From the NCBI RefSeq assembly GCF_000420805.1, contig NZ_ATVQ01000001.1:1116001-1180000 (forward strand): a stretch of 64,000 bases of DNA, read 5' to 3'. The notes under the pieces were generated by a model that saw nothing but the letters and a program-made list of their open reading frames with translations, searched no databases and was not told the DNA's origin. The position numbers were made by a program, and so were the translations under genes. Shown here in pieces: positions 45,934 to 54,431 of this stretch; the stretch's first letter is position 1, and each line of letters opens with the position of its first letter. Source of the stretch: Yaniella halotolerans DSM 15476. Its GTDB lineage: Bacteria; Actinomycetota; Actinomycetes; Actinomycetales; Micrococcaceae.

Positions 45934-47289
45934 GTGGCCACGCTCAACACCCCTACTGTTACAGACCTCGACGCAGCGGTTGCTTCTGCGGTCGCGCAAA
46001 AGTCGTATGTGCTGGATACTTCCGTGCTGCTGTCGGATCCCAAAGCCCTGCTGCGCTTCGCAGAACACGAAGTCATCATACCCATCGTGGTGATCACCGA
46101 ACTCGAAAAGAAGCGCCACGACTCCGAACTGGGCTATTACGCGAGGTCAGCGCTCCGATTACTCGACTCCCTGCGGGTCCGCCACGGTTCCCTGAACCAA
46201 CCGATCCCATTGAACGACGACGGCGGTCACCTGCTCGTCGAGCTCAACCACATCACCGAAACCGTCCTGCCCGCCGGATTCCGTCAGGGCGATAATGATT
46301 CCCGTATCCTCGCCGTCGCCAAAAACTTCGCCGATGAAGGCCGAGCCGTCACCGTCGTGTCCAAGGATTTGCCCATGCGCGTCAAAGCCTCGGCGATGGG
46401 GCTTGCGGCCGATGAATACCGCAATGAATGGGTCACCGATTCTGGTTGGACCGGCCTCGAATACATTGACGCATCTGACGAGCAGCTTACGCAGCTCTAC
46501 AACGGTGAGCGCATCGAACTCACCGACGCCAATGACCTCCCCACCAACACCGGACTGGTCATCTCCTCGGGCAACAGCTCGGCCCTGGGCCGAGTCAAAA
46601 CTGATGCGACCTCCCATAAATATGTTGAAGTCGTCCGCGCGGACCGCACCGTCTTCGGGCTGCACGGCCGCTCGGCTGAACAACGCCTGGCCATCGATAT
46701 GCTGCTCGACCGCGACATCGGCATCGTCTCGATGGGTGGCCGCGCCGGAACCGGTAAATCAGCGCTCGCCCTGTGCGCCGGTCTGGAAGCCGTGTTGGAG
46801 CGCGGCGACCACAAGAAAATCATTGTCTTCCGCCCGCTCTACGCGGTTGGTGGTCAAGAATTGGGCTACCTGCCGGGCAGCGAAGAAGAAAAAATGAACC
46901 CGTGGGCTCAGGCTGTGTACGACACCCTGGGCGCGCTGGTCAGCGAAAACGTGTTGGCCGAGGTTATGGATCGCGGGCTCATCGAAGTCCTGCCGCTGAC
47001 CCACATTCGCGGACGCAGTCTCCACGATGCCTGGGTGATCGTGGATGAAGCCCAATCACTCGAGAAGAACGTGCTGCTGACCGTGATGTCACGCATGGGC
47101 CAGAATTCCAAGATTGTGCTCACCCACGACGTCGCCCAACGCGACAACCTGCGGGTCGGACGGCACGACGGCGTTGGTGCTGTGATCGAGATCTTGAAGG
47201 GCAATTCGCTGTTTGCCCACGCAACGCTGACGCGTTCGGAGCGCAGCCGCATTGCAGCACTGGTCACCGAACTCCTCGAGGAACACTGA
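45934..47289 (+). CDS. PhoH-family ATPase with N-terminal PIN domain
   Basis: This 451-residue protein joins a PIN ribonuclease-like domain (about 20-150: [12 protein letters not shown] with Asp28, [33 protein letters not shown]) to a PhoH ATPase domain (about 240-450: [16 protein letters not shown] Walker A, ADE-like [12 protein letters not shown] Walker B). PIN-PhoH (PhoH2) proteins unwind and cut RNA in mycobacteria. Start is GTG at 45934. A 278-bp upstream gap carries only an ACTCA/TGAGT inverted pair and no other clear feature. Confidence 0.93.
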   Translation: MATLNTPTVTDLDAAVASAVAQKSYVLDTSVLLSDPKALLRFAEHEVIIPIVVITELEKKRHDSELGYYARSALRLLDSLRVRHGSLNQPIPLNDDGGHLLVELNHITETVLPAGFRQGDNDSRILAVAKNFADEGRAVTVVSKDLPMRVKASAMGLAADEYRNEWVTDSGWTGLEYIDASDEQLTQLYNGERIELTDANDLPTNTGLVISSGNSSALGRVKTDATSHKYVEVVRADRTVFGLHGRSAEQRLAIDMLLDRDIGIVSMGGRAGTGKSALALCAGLEAVLERGDHKKIIVFRPLYAVGGQELGYLPGSEEEKMNPWAQAVYDTLGALVSENVLAEVMDRGLIEVLPLTHIRGRSLHDAWVIVDEAQSLEKNVLLTVMSRMGQNSKIVLTHDVAQRDNLRVGRHDGVGAVIEILKGNSLFAHATLTRSERSRIAALVTELLEEH

Positions 47290-47296
47290 GGCCACA

Positions 47297-48814
47297 TTAG
47301 TTGAGGCGCCCAGACATACGGACTCGCATTCTTCGACTGGCAACGTTGAGTCCTTGGATATCGACCGCTTTGCCGTAGTGCTGATATTTCAATGTGACTG
47401 AATCTAGCGCGGCGATGGTGGAGGCGTCCCAGAGGTGAGATTCTGAGAAATCTATGACGATACGGTTTGGGTCTTCGGCGTAGTCGAACAGCGTGTAGAG
47501 GTCGTTGGAGGAAGCGAAAAACAATTCGCCCGTCACTGTGTAGTGTGCGACGGTGTCGTCGCCCTCGCCGGTGATGTGGCGGGTGACTTTCGTGAAGCGC
47601 GAGACGCGCTGGGCAAACATCACCATGGCGGTGAGCACGCCCAGAGCAACGCCGACGGCTAGGTTATCCGTCGCCACGGTACCGATTACCGTGATGACCA
47701 TGACCGCGGTCTCGGACTTTGGCATGAACTTCAGGGTCGATGGCCGGACGGAGTGCCAGTCGAAGGTCGTGACGGAGACGAAGATCATCACGGCCACCAG
47801 GGTGGCCATCGGAATCATCGCCACCAGGTCTCCCAGAGTCACTGAAAGGATCAGGATCAGCACACCGGCTGTGAATGTGGAAATCCTGGTTCGGGCGCCC
47901 GATGCGTTGACGTTGATCATGGTTTGGCCAACCATTGCGCAACCGCCCATCCCACCGAAGAAGCCGGTGATGATGTTCGCGGCACCTTGCCCCCAGGATT
48001 CGCGGACCTTATTGGAGCGGGTGTCCGTGACGTCGTCGACCAGTTTCGCCGTCATCAACGATTCCAACAGACCGACCAGTGCCATGCCGATGGCGTAGGG
48101 GGCAACGATCTGGAACGTCTCAAAGGTCAGGGGCACATCCGGCAGGAAGAAGGTCGGGAACGCTTCCGGCAGTTGTCCTTTATCGCCCACGGTGGGCACG
48201 TTGACGGAAAATACGACGGCGATGGCGGTGACCAGGACGATGGCCACTAATGGTGCCGGGACGGCCTTGGTGATGCGCGGCAGCAAGAAGATGACAATCA
48301 AGCTGAGCGCTGTCAATGGGTAGACCAGCCGCGGCACACCGATCAGATCTGGTAGCTGCGCGGTAAAGATCAAAATCGCTAATGCGTTGACGAACCCGAT
48401 CATCACAGACCGCGGAATGAACCGCATGATCCTTGCGACGCCGAGCACCCCGAGCAGCACTTGGAAGATCCCCGCAAGAATGACGGCGGCGATAAAATAG
48501 TCGATGCCATGTGAATCAACCAGCGGGGCAATGACCAGTGCGGTGGCTGCAGTGGCCGCCGAAATCATCGCCGGGCGGCCGCCCAGAAAAGCGATGGAGA
48601 CCGCCATGGTGAACGATGCGAAGAGTCCGAATTTTGGATCGACCCCGGCGATCAGCGAGAAAGCGATGGCCTCGGGGATAAGTGCCAGAGCAACTACTAA
48701 ACCGGCCAAGATTTCGGTTTTGAGTAAACGTGGCGATTTCAGGGTCCGCCACACAGATTGACGCTCTTCCGGTGTGATCCCCACCGGTGGGGTCGAGTGA
48801 ATCGAGGTCGACAA
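47297..48814 (-). CDS. SulP-family anion transporter
   Basis: The 505-residue protein has 10-14 hydrophobic segments, with the SulP core (LAGLVVALALIPEAIAFSL, FASFTMAVSIAFLGGRPAMIS) followed by a C-terminal cytoplasmic STAS domain (IDFSESHLWDASTIAALDSV, about 425-505). SulP transporters carry sulfate, bicarbonate or chloride; which one is not clear. The gene lies 101 bp after a MerR regulator gene, with a MerR-type operator between them (48850-48879), suggesting regulation by that protein. Confidence 0.93.
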   Translation of the reverse strand: MSTSIHSTPPVGITPEERQSVWRTLKSPRLLKTEILAGLVVALALIPEAIAFSLIAGVDPKFGLFASFTMAVSIAFLGGRPAMISAATAATALVIAPLVDSHGIDYFIAAVILAGIFQVLLGVLGVARIMRFIPRSVMIGFVNALAILIFTAQLPDLIGVPRLVYPLTALSLIVIFLLPRITKAVPAPLVAIVLVTAIAVVFSVNVPTVGDKGQLPEAFPTFFLPDVPLTFETFQIVAPYAIGMALVGLLESLMTAKLVDDVTDTRSNKVRESWGQGAANIITGFFGGMGGCAMVGQTMINVNASGARTRISTFTAGVLILILSVTLGDLVAMIPMATLVAVMIFVSVTTFDWHSVRPSTLKFMPKSETAVMVITVIGTVATDNLAVGVALGVLTAMVMFAQRVSRFTKVTRHITGEGDDTVAHYTVTGELFFASSNDLYTLFDYAEDPNRIVIDFSESHLWDASTIAALDSVTLKYQHYGKAVDIQGLNVASRRMRVRMSGRLN

Positions 48815-48849
48815 TTCCTACTCCTGTTCAACGTGCAAGATGCAAACCA

Positions 48850-48879
48850 AAACTCTACCCTAACGTAAGAGTAGAGTTT
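48850..48879. promoter_or_regulatory. MerR-type operator upstream of sulP
   Basis: The inverted repeat AAACTCTAC (48850-48858) / GTAGAGTTT (48871-48879) has a 12-nt spacer. A dyad of this kind in a regulator-target gap is where a MerR-family protein untwists a promoter. It precedes sulP on the minus strand. Confidence 0.7.
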
Positions 48880-48915
48880 GAAGCGCAGTTTTCCGAAGCG
48901 GAAATTGTCGATGAA

Positions 48916-49278
48916 TTAGTTCGACAGGTGCTCTAATGTTTTGATGAGCCCATCAGCTTGGCGTAGTTTCCGGGCAAGTTTTTGACGCGCGGTACGTGCA
49001 CGCTCCAGGAATTCAATGACCGCTTCCTCTGAGCCACCGTGTTCAATAAGTTCTAGTAATTCAGCGGTTTCTTCGAGGCTAAAGCCCAGCGGGGTAATGC
49101 GTCGTATGTGGTGCAGACGTTCGACGTCATCTTCGGTGTAGAGACGGAATCCACCTTCACTGCGAGCCGAGGGTGGTGCGAGACCGACCTGATCGTAGTG
49201 GCGGATTGTACGAAGGGACAGCTGAGTGCGTTCGGCGACTTCGCCAATCTGCATCGTGACTGCATCCTTGTCCGACAC
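48916..49278 (-). CDS. MerR-family transcriptional regulator
   Basis: The 120-residue protein begins with the winged-helix domain QIGEVAERTQLSLRTIRHYDQVGL (about 10-33), then GFRLYTEDDVERLHHIRRI and a C-terminal coiled coil. It has no visible metal-binding cysteine pair, so its signal is unknown. Start is GTG at 49278 with GGAGG upstream. It is encoded in the same direction as sulP, which it probably controls through the dyad at 48850. Confidence 0.93.
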   Translation of the reverse strand: MSDKDAVTMQIGEVAERTQLSLRTIRHYDQVGLAPPSARSEGGFRLYTEDDVERLHHIRRITPLGFSLEETAELLELIEHGGSEEAVIEFLERARTARQKLARKLRQADGLIKTLEHLSN

Positions 49279-49711
49279 GATATTCTGCCTCCAATACTTT
49301 CCACACGAGGGACCCCTCGATCCTAATCGAAAAGCGTTGTTTACACCGCAAACCTCTGATATCAGGGCTCGTTGATGGGTCAGTGCTTCGAATGGGGCGG
49401 TGGCCGTACCCAGCAGGGGTTTTCATTTGAAGAAGAATCTCAAGGTGTTTTGATATATCTTTGTCTACCCCGGCCAATAACGCTATTGCTTCTCGGATTT
49501 TTCCGCGTAGTCAGATCAGAGATTGCAGTGTTCTCTGCTCCCGTGTCGAGATCATCGCTCAAGACGGCTGTGTATTTCTGGGGCAGTCACATATTGGCTT
49601 GAACGAGCAAGGACAGTGAGCACCTGGGAGTCCAGGCCCACTGGACTAATCATTGCGAAAGGATTCTGAAATCGCGCGGCTGCTCCTTAAGTTGTTCTGC
49701 ACGTGAGTTCA
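49279..49711. other. Intergenic region without recognised features
   Basis: This 433-bp stretch between the MerR gene and the DUF1648 gene contains no credible gene: a 76-codon plus-strand frame (49372-49602) lacks a ribosome-binding site and family similarity. I see no repeat, clear terminator or promoter pair. Confidence 0.6.
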
Positions 49712-50770
49712 CTATTCTGCTTCGACCGGGTTGGTCTCAACGTGTGCTTGGAGGACGCCTGCGCCCGTGGTTGCGTCGGGCACGGTGACCACGAAGTCGC
49801 GGCCCGTGGATTTATGGACCTGGATGGCAGGACCTCGGCCGGTGATTACACCGAAGCGTTTTGGTGCCAGCCGTAAACCCCAGCCACCAAATTCGGCCAT
49901 CGGCTCGACTTTGGTCGTCGTCACTGACTCAATGTCCTGCAGCGGCACCGTGAACCGGGGCAGTCCCGTCACTGAAGTGACAGTTAATCCCCGGTGATCC
50001 ACTCGCACCCGGAAGGCGATCATTGTCGCGGTAAGGACTGATATCAACAGCGCCAGACCCAACAGGCCGAGCGCGACACCGCGTTCTTCTGCCATCCAGG
50101 AAGTGACAATCCCGATGACTAACAACAGCTCTACCGTCGCTATTGTCGCCACAAAGAGTTTGGGCATACTGGTGTACCGGACCCATGTCAGGCTCTGGGT
50201 CTGGGCGGATTCAACTGGTTGAGCTGCAATATCTGCTTTGCTGCGATTCTGCTGCGCGGGTTGGATGAACCATGCAAGCAGCCCCAGCGCTAGGGCACCA
50301 CCAAACCCGATCAGCATGACTTCGCCAATGCCACCGACCTCCCGAGCATCGTCGAGTCCGCGCTGTATCCACAGGATGCCGGTCAAGAGTACCGCTATGA
50401 GCCCCGCTGTCCCGGCAGCGATTGCGCCCATGAAGCGATAGACTGGGCCGCGCTCGCCGCGGCGTAGACCGGGAATGAGCAATGCGGCAATGAGAACCGC
50501 GGAACCAAACCCGATGAGTGCAGTCATCAGTGGAGCGGAGCCCGGTGACGAAAATCCGTCGGTCGCACCGTCTGGGCCCCAGTGCGTTGCAATAGGATCG
50601 GGCACTGCAGGTAGCAGCATCAGCTGTGCGATACAGGCTAGGACAACGACAACGACCGGCAGGACGATTGCCGCCAGGATAAAGCGGCTGATCACTCGTG
50701 ACTGGGCAATATCTTGGGACCGATCAGCGATGGCAGACCTCCTGGAATAGAGCGGGGATGCTATAACCAC
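49712..50770 (-). CDS. DUF1648 membrane protein
   Basis: This 352-residue protein has four or more transmembrane segments (VISRFILAAIVLPVVVVVLACIAQLM; SAPLMTALIGFGSAVLIAALLIP; and others). The DUF1648 domain is recognisable as PDPIATHWGPDGATDGFSSP. A soluble C-terminal half (about 235-352) is PH-like. It is unclear where translation starts: GTG at 50770 has no ribosome-binding site, whereas AGGAGG occurs inside the frame at about 50737 just before an ATC (residue about 14). The family's function is unknown. Confidence 0.8.
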   Translation of the reverse strand: MVIASPLYSRRSAIADRSQDIAQSRVISRFILAAIVLPVVVVVLACIAQLMLLPAVPDPIATHWGPDGATDGFSSPGSAPLMTALIGFGSAVLIAALLIPGLRRGERGPVYRFMGAIAAGTAGLIAVLLTGILWIQRGLDDAREVGGIGEVMLIGFGGALALGLLAWFIQPAQQNRSKADIAAQPVESAQTQSLTWVRYTSMPKLFVATIATVELLLVIGIVTSWMAEERGVALGLLGLALLISVLTATMIAFRVRVDHRGLTVTSVTGLPRFTVPLQDIESVTTTKVEPMAEFGGWGLRLAPKRFGVITGRGPAIQVHKSTGRDFVVTVPDATTGAGVLQAHVETNPVEAE

Positions 50771-50810
50771 CGATCATAATCTTTGAGTTCAGTTTTGGGC
50801 GACTGTCAGC

Positions 50811-50915
50811 TATAATGTTGAGGTTGCTGTCTGCCCCCAAATGGGACAGGCGCTTGCACTAGAACCTCCTGTTACGGAAATACCGTGACCACCAGACCAG
50901 AGGAGGTGGGTTCAC
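50811..50915 (+). promoter_or_regulatory. rpsF leader with base-paired ribosome-binding site
   Basis: A TATAAT at 50811-50816 could be a -10 box. Downstream, ACCTCCT (50864-50870) can pair with the ribosome-binding site AGGAGGT (50901-50907), and ACGG/CCGT forms an inner stem (about 50873-50885). The inner loop contains CCGTGACCACC. Ribosomal protein S6:S18 binds a similar CCG-containing element in its own mRNA leader in other bacteria, so autoregulation is plausible. Not verified by alignment. Confidence 0.5.
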
Positions 50916-51218
50916 ATGCGTGCATATGAACTGATGGTGCTCATCGATCCAGAGATCGACGAGCGTACAGTTGAACCAACCTTGCGTAAATATCTTGATG
51001 CAATCATCACAGATGGCGCGACCGTAGACGAACTCGAAGTATGGGGTCGTCGTCGCCTTGCCTATGAAATCCAGAAGAAAAACGAGGCTGTCTATGCCGT
51101 CGTTGCCTTCACTGCTACTCCTGAGCAGTCGAAAGAACTGGATCGTCAGCTCGGCTTGAACGAAACCGTTATGCGCACCAAGATCATCCGTCCGGAAGAT
51201 CAGAAAATTACCCTCTAA
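50916..51218 (+). CDS. rpsF: 30S ribosomal protein S6
   Basis: This 100-residue protein has the S6 fold, with [20 protein letters not shown] at the start and [20 protein letters not shown] in the middle, and the normal family length. AGGAGG lies 9 nt upstream but can be sequestered in the leader. First gene of rpsF-ssb-rpsR-rplI. Confidence 0.97.
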   Translation: MRAYELMVLIDPEIDERTVEPTLRKYLDAIITDGATVDELEVWGRRRLAYEIQKKNEAVYAVVAFTATPEQSKELDRQLGLNETVMRTKIIRPEDQKITL

Positions 51219-51256
51219 GTTTTAGTACCACAAGCTGCTACGCATAGGAGCGTGTC

Positions 51257-51799
51257 ATGGCCGGAGAACCATATATCACTGTGGTTGGCAACCTGGCAGG
51301 TGACCCAGAACTGCGGTTTACCGCATCGGGTCACGCAGTTGCGAACTTCACGATTGCTCAAACCCCGAGAACGCGAAACCAACAATCCGGTGAATGGGTT
51401 GATGATGAAACGTTGTGGGTCCGGGCCTCCGTATGGCGTGACGTTGCCGAAAACGTGGCAGAGTCGCTGACCAAGGGTATGCGCGTTGTCGCGCACGGTC
51501 GGCTCAAAGCTCGGTCATTCGAGACCAAAGAAGGTCAACAACGGACCAACTGGGAACTCGATGTAGACGAGATTGGTCCCTCACTTCGCTGGGCTACCGC
51601 ACAGGTCAACCGCACACCACGTTCCGGTGGTGGCGGCGGATTCGGCGGTGGCGGCCAGGGTGCACCCGGTGGAAACTGGGGCGGCGCACCAGCTGGCGGC
51701 GGTGGCTGGGGTCAACCCGCACCGAATAATGACCCGTGGGGTGGCGGAGGATCTGCCGGATCTTGGGATCAGGGCAACGACTCGCCTCCACCGTTCTAA
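51257..51799 (+). CDS. ssb: Single-stranded DNA-binding protein
   Basis: SSB protects single-stranded DNA and recruits repair proteins. The 180-residue protein has the OB-fold ([39 protein letters not shown]), a Gly-rich linker from about 117, and the acidic tip ending DSPPPF needed for partner binding. Encoded between rpsF (38-bp gap) and rpsR. Confidence 0.97.
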   Translation: MAGEPYITVVGNLAGDPELRFTASGHAVANFTIAQTPRTRNQQSGEWVDDETLWVRASVWRDVAENVAESLTKGMRVVAHGRLKARSFETKEGQQRTNWELDVDEIGPSLRWATAQVNRTPRSGGGGGFGGGGQGAPGGNWGGAPAGGGGWGQPAPNNDPWGGGGSAGSWDQGNDSPPPF

Positions 51800-51871
51800 A
51801 ACCTTAATTACCACTCAAATACCATCCCGCCGACCGGCGGGCTCCAGGTTAACAAATAAAGGAGCACCACG

Positions 51872-52108
51872 ATGGCTAAAGCTGAAATTCGCAAGCCGAA
51901 ACCAAAACCGAATCCGTTGAAAACAGCGGAGATCGATTACATCGACTACAAAGATGTTGCTTTGCTACGCAAGTTCATCTCCGACCGCGGCAAGATTCGT
52001 GCACGTCGCGTAACCGGTGTCACCGTCCAACAGCAGCGCAAAATCGCGCAGGCAATTAAAAATGCCCGCGAAATGGCTCTGCTGCCATACTCCGGTTCCG
52101 GCCGCTAA
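51872..52108 (+). CDS. rpsR: 30S ribosomal protein S18
   Basis: The 78-residue protein shows the S18 core [20 protein letters not shown] and [20 protein letters not shown], with a Lys/Pro-rich N-terminus. AAAGGAG precedes ATG at 51872. No Cys zinc-binding motif, so this is the zinc-independent version. Confidence 0.97.
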   Translation: MAKAEIRKPKPKPNPLKTAEIDYIDYKDVALLRKFISDRGKIRARRVTGVTVQQQRKIAQAIKNAREMALLPYSGSGR

Positions 52109-52131
52109 ACGCTGATCAAGGGAGAGAAATC

Positions 52132-52596
52132 ATGGCGAATCAGAAAGTCATTTTGACCCAGGAGATCCCGGGCCTCGGCTCGGCCGGTGACGTCGTTGAT
52201 GTACGCAACGGTCACGCGCGGAACTACTTGATCCCACGTGGCGAGGCAGTCCGTTGGACCCAGGGTGCGCAGCAGCAGGTAGAACAGCTGCGTGCAAACC
52301 GCGAAGCTCGTCAGGAACGCAGCATTGAAGCCGCACAGGCACAGGCTGCACAACTGGCAGAAGCACCAATTCAGATCCAGATGCAGGCCGGCGACACTGG
52401 CCGTCTGTTCGGTTCCGTAACCACCAACGCCATCGTTGACGCGATCGCTGCGGCTGGTAAGGGCGACGTCGATCGTCGTTCCATCATTGGAGCCAACGAC
52501 ATTCGTGCATTGGGTACCTACCCAATCCAGATCCGTCTGCACGAAGACGTACTGGCTGAAGCAAAAGTGTCGGTCATCCCGGCACGGAAGAAGTAA
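52132..52596 (+). CDS. rplI: 50S ribosomal protein L9
   Basis: The 154-residue protein begins with the L9 N-terminal domain (MANQKVILTQEIPGLGSAGD, VVDVRNGHARNYLIPRGEA). The long connecting helix and the C-terminal domain (FGSVTTNAIVDAI, AKVSVIPARKK) follow. Length and order with rpsF, ssb and rpsR are standard. Confidence 0.97.
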   Translation: MANQKVILTQEIPGLGSAGDVVDVRNGHARNYLIPRGEAVRWTQGAQQQVEQLRANREARQERSIEAAQAQAAQLAEAPIQIQMQAGDTGRLFGSVTTNAIVDAIAAAGKGDVDRRSIIGANDIRALGTYPIQIRLHEDVLAEAKVSVIPARKK

Positions 52597-52615
52597 GCTT
52601 CTTCAACCCACTTTT

Positions 52616-52644
52616 GGGCGGACTCCCTCAACGGGGGTTCGCCC
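52616..52644 (+). terminator. Possible terminator after rplI
   Basis: GGGCGGACTCCC (52616-52627) can pair with GGGGGTTCGCCC (52633-52644) with two mismatches around a TCAAC loop. A T-run is lacking (GCAGTGTTT follows), so only a probable terminator. Confidence 0.45.
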
Positions 52645-52777
52645 GCAGTGTTTAACGCACCACACTTGCTCCTGAGAGCGGCATCAGCGTGAAGAGTTTC
52701 ATATACCTGCCTCATCCTGGCACAATTATTCGTTCATCAATCCTGACAAGTAATGACCTGTCCGGATAGGGTCGGCG

Positions 52778-53671
52778 GTGGGCATCTCTAGGAAAGTGCG
52801 CACCCTGGGACATGAAACGGCCGGGACGATCGCCAAGCTTGGTTCGAACGTTTCCGATTCCTGGAACGTCGGAGACCAAGCCGTGGTCCACCTTGTGGTT
52901 TCTTGTGGTGTATGTTCCGAATGCCATGCGGGACGTGATCACCAATGCGAGGTCGCGAATGAGGGCCCAATCCCAATGTCCTACGGCATTGGACAGCCAG
53001 GTGGAACGGCCGACTATATGGCTGTGAATGCGCGGCACCTGATCAAACTTGAAGACGTGGATCTGGCCGAGGCCGCACCGCTTGCTGACGCTGGATTGAC
53101 ACCAATGCAGGCTGTGAATTCTGTGCGCGATCGTCTCACCCCTGAAGCGACCGTCGTCGTCAGCGGTTTGGGTGGCCTGGGCCATGTGGGATTACAGATT
53201 ATTCTTGCGACCACAGGAAGTCGCGTCGTGGCGCTGGATACCGACCAAGAGAAGGTCGACTATGCCACCCAGAAGGGTGCTATCGGTATGGTAAGCGATG
53301 AGTCCGCTGCTGAGAAGATCCGCGAGATGACTGGCGGTATCGGTGCCGATGTGGTCCTAGATTTTGTGGGTGTTCAACCAACGGTCGACATCGCCACACA
53401 AGTGATCCGTAACGGCGGCGCTATCCGTTTTGTTGGGCTTGGGCGTGGCGAGTTCCCGTATATTGCCGGAGACACGAAAGTGCTGCCCTGGAACGTCAAC
53501 ATCCAGCTGCCCTACACTGGGACGCTATCTGATTTGCGTCAGGTGGTGGCGTTAGCTGCCCAGGATAAGCTGCACGTCGAAGTGGAACGGTATTCATTGG
53601 ATGATGCTGTTACCGCATTCGAGGACCTGGCAAATGGCAGAATTCAGGGTCGCGCCGTACTCGTGCCTTAA
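52778..53671 (+). pseudogene. Zinc-binding alcohol dehydrogenase, N-terminally truncated
   Basis: The 297-residue frame starts at KVRTLGHETAGTIAKLGSNV, i.e. at about residue 55-60 of a normal medium-chain dehydrogenase. The first catalytic-zinc Cys and its surrounding strands are missing. The rest is intact: structural zinc cysteines (CGVCSECHAGRDHQCE), cofactor motif VVSGLGGLGHVGLQIILAT and the C-terminal half. An in-frame TGA occurs at 52754, and nothing upstream to the rplI stop restores the N-terminus. It is probably a pseudogene after an N-terminal deletion, or a noncatalytic remnant. Confidence 0.75.
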
Positions 53672-53692
53672 CCCGTTTTGGGACATGAAAAT

Positions 53693-53732
53693 AGTGGGCG
53701 GCCACGCAGTTTGTACTGCATGACCGCCCACT
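53693..53732 (-). terminator. Terminator of the cold-shock gene
   Basis: AGTGGGCGG (53693-53701) pairs with CCGCCCACT (53724-53732), with an inner GCAGT/ACTGC pair (53706-53710/53715-53719). It lies just after the csp stop on the minus strand. It may also serve the dehydrogenase remnant on the other strand. Confidence 0.75.
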
Positions 53733-53782
53733 TGAAGCGATTCGACTACCGGTTAGACCGGCAGCATCATCACAGGGAGAGC

Positions 53783-53986
53783 TTAGATACCACGGATGTT
53801 GGTAGCCTGTGGGCCCTTCTGGCCCTGCTCGATGTCGAATTCAACCTTCTGGTCTTCTTCAAGGTTGCGGTGACCGGAACCCTGGATAGCCGAGAAGTGT
53901 GCGAAGACATCCGATGAGCCGTCATCTGGAGCGATGAAGCCGTAGCCCTTGTCGGAGTTGAACCATTTGACTGTACCTGTAGCCAT
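53783..53986 (-). CDS. Cold-shock protein (CspA family)
   Basis: This 67-residue single-domain RNA chaperone has RNP1 (KGYGFIAP) and RNP2 (DVFAHFSAI) and the opening [17 protein letters not shown]. It is the usual length. AGGAAA is 7-8 nt before the start; the 445-bp upstream gap to mocR may include the long cold-shock leader. Confidence 0.95.
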   Translation of the reverse strand: MATGTVKWFNSDKGYGFIAPDDGSSDVFAHFSAIQGSGHRNLEEDQKVEFDIEQGQKGPQATNIRGI

Positions 53987-54431
53987 AAATATTTTTCCTA
54001 ATCAGTCTGAGATCACGAGTGTGATCCGAATAGCCGCGAAGACGGTGCCGACGCGGAATTTGTGGGGCAGCAATGTGCCCTGCGTTTTATTGCGGGTGCA
54101 ATACGACGCGGTAGTGGTTGAGCTGGGGACTAAAAGAGATCGTGGACCAATGAGGTGCGGTTAAGTCACGCGAAGTTCATGATCGGACGATGTGACAACA
54201 CGGGCAGATTCAGCGGTGTTGTGGGTAATGCAATGGTGGAAATCAAAAACCAATTCGTTCAAAAGTCTTGCAACCCCGAGTACTCGGGGTCCTGGTCCGC
54301 GAAGGAAAAGAAACCAAGCAATTGGAACCACCATGCGCGAGCGCTGTTGGAAAATCTGTGAGATTCTCAACAGCGATTCTTACTCTACCCCACAGCTTGC
54401 CAAATTACCTAATGGCGCTATGCGAAAGATT
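53987..54431. other. Csp-mocR intergenic region with two strong palindromes
   Basis: This 445-bp gap holds no gene. It contains a perfect 16-bp palindrome CCCCGAGTACTCGGGG (54274-54289) and a second inverted repeat CGCTGTTG/CAACAGCG (54342-54349/54368-54375) with inner ATCT/AGAT pairing. Neither has a T-run immediately after it on the minus strand, so they may be operators, weak terminators of the MocR gene, or processing hairpins. The csp leader and promoter should also lie here. Confidence 0.5.

Noticed and set aside
49372-49602. A 76-codon frame between merR and the DUF1648 gene
   Set aside because: It has no Shine-Dalgarno sequence and no recognisable motif.
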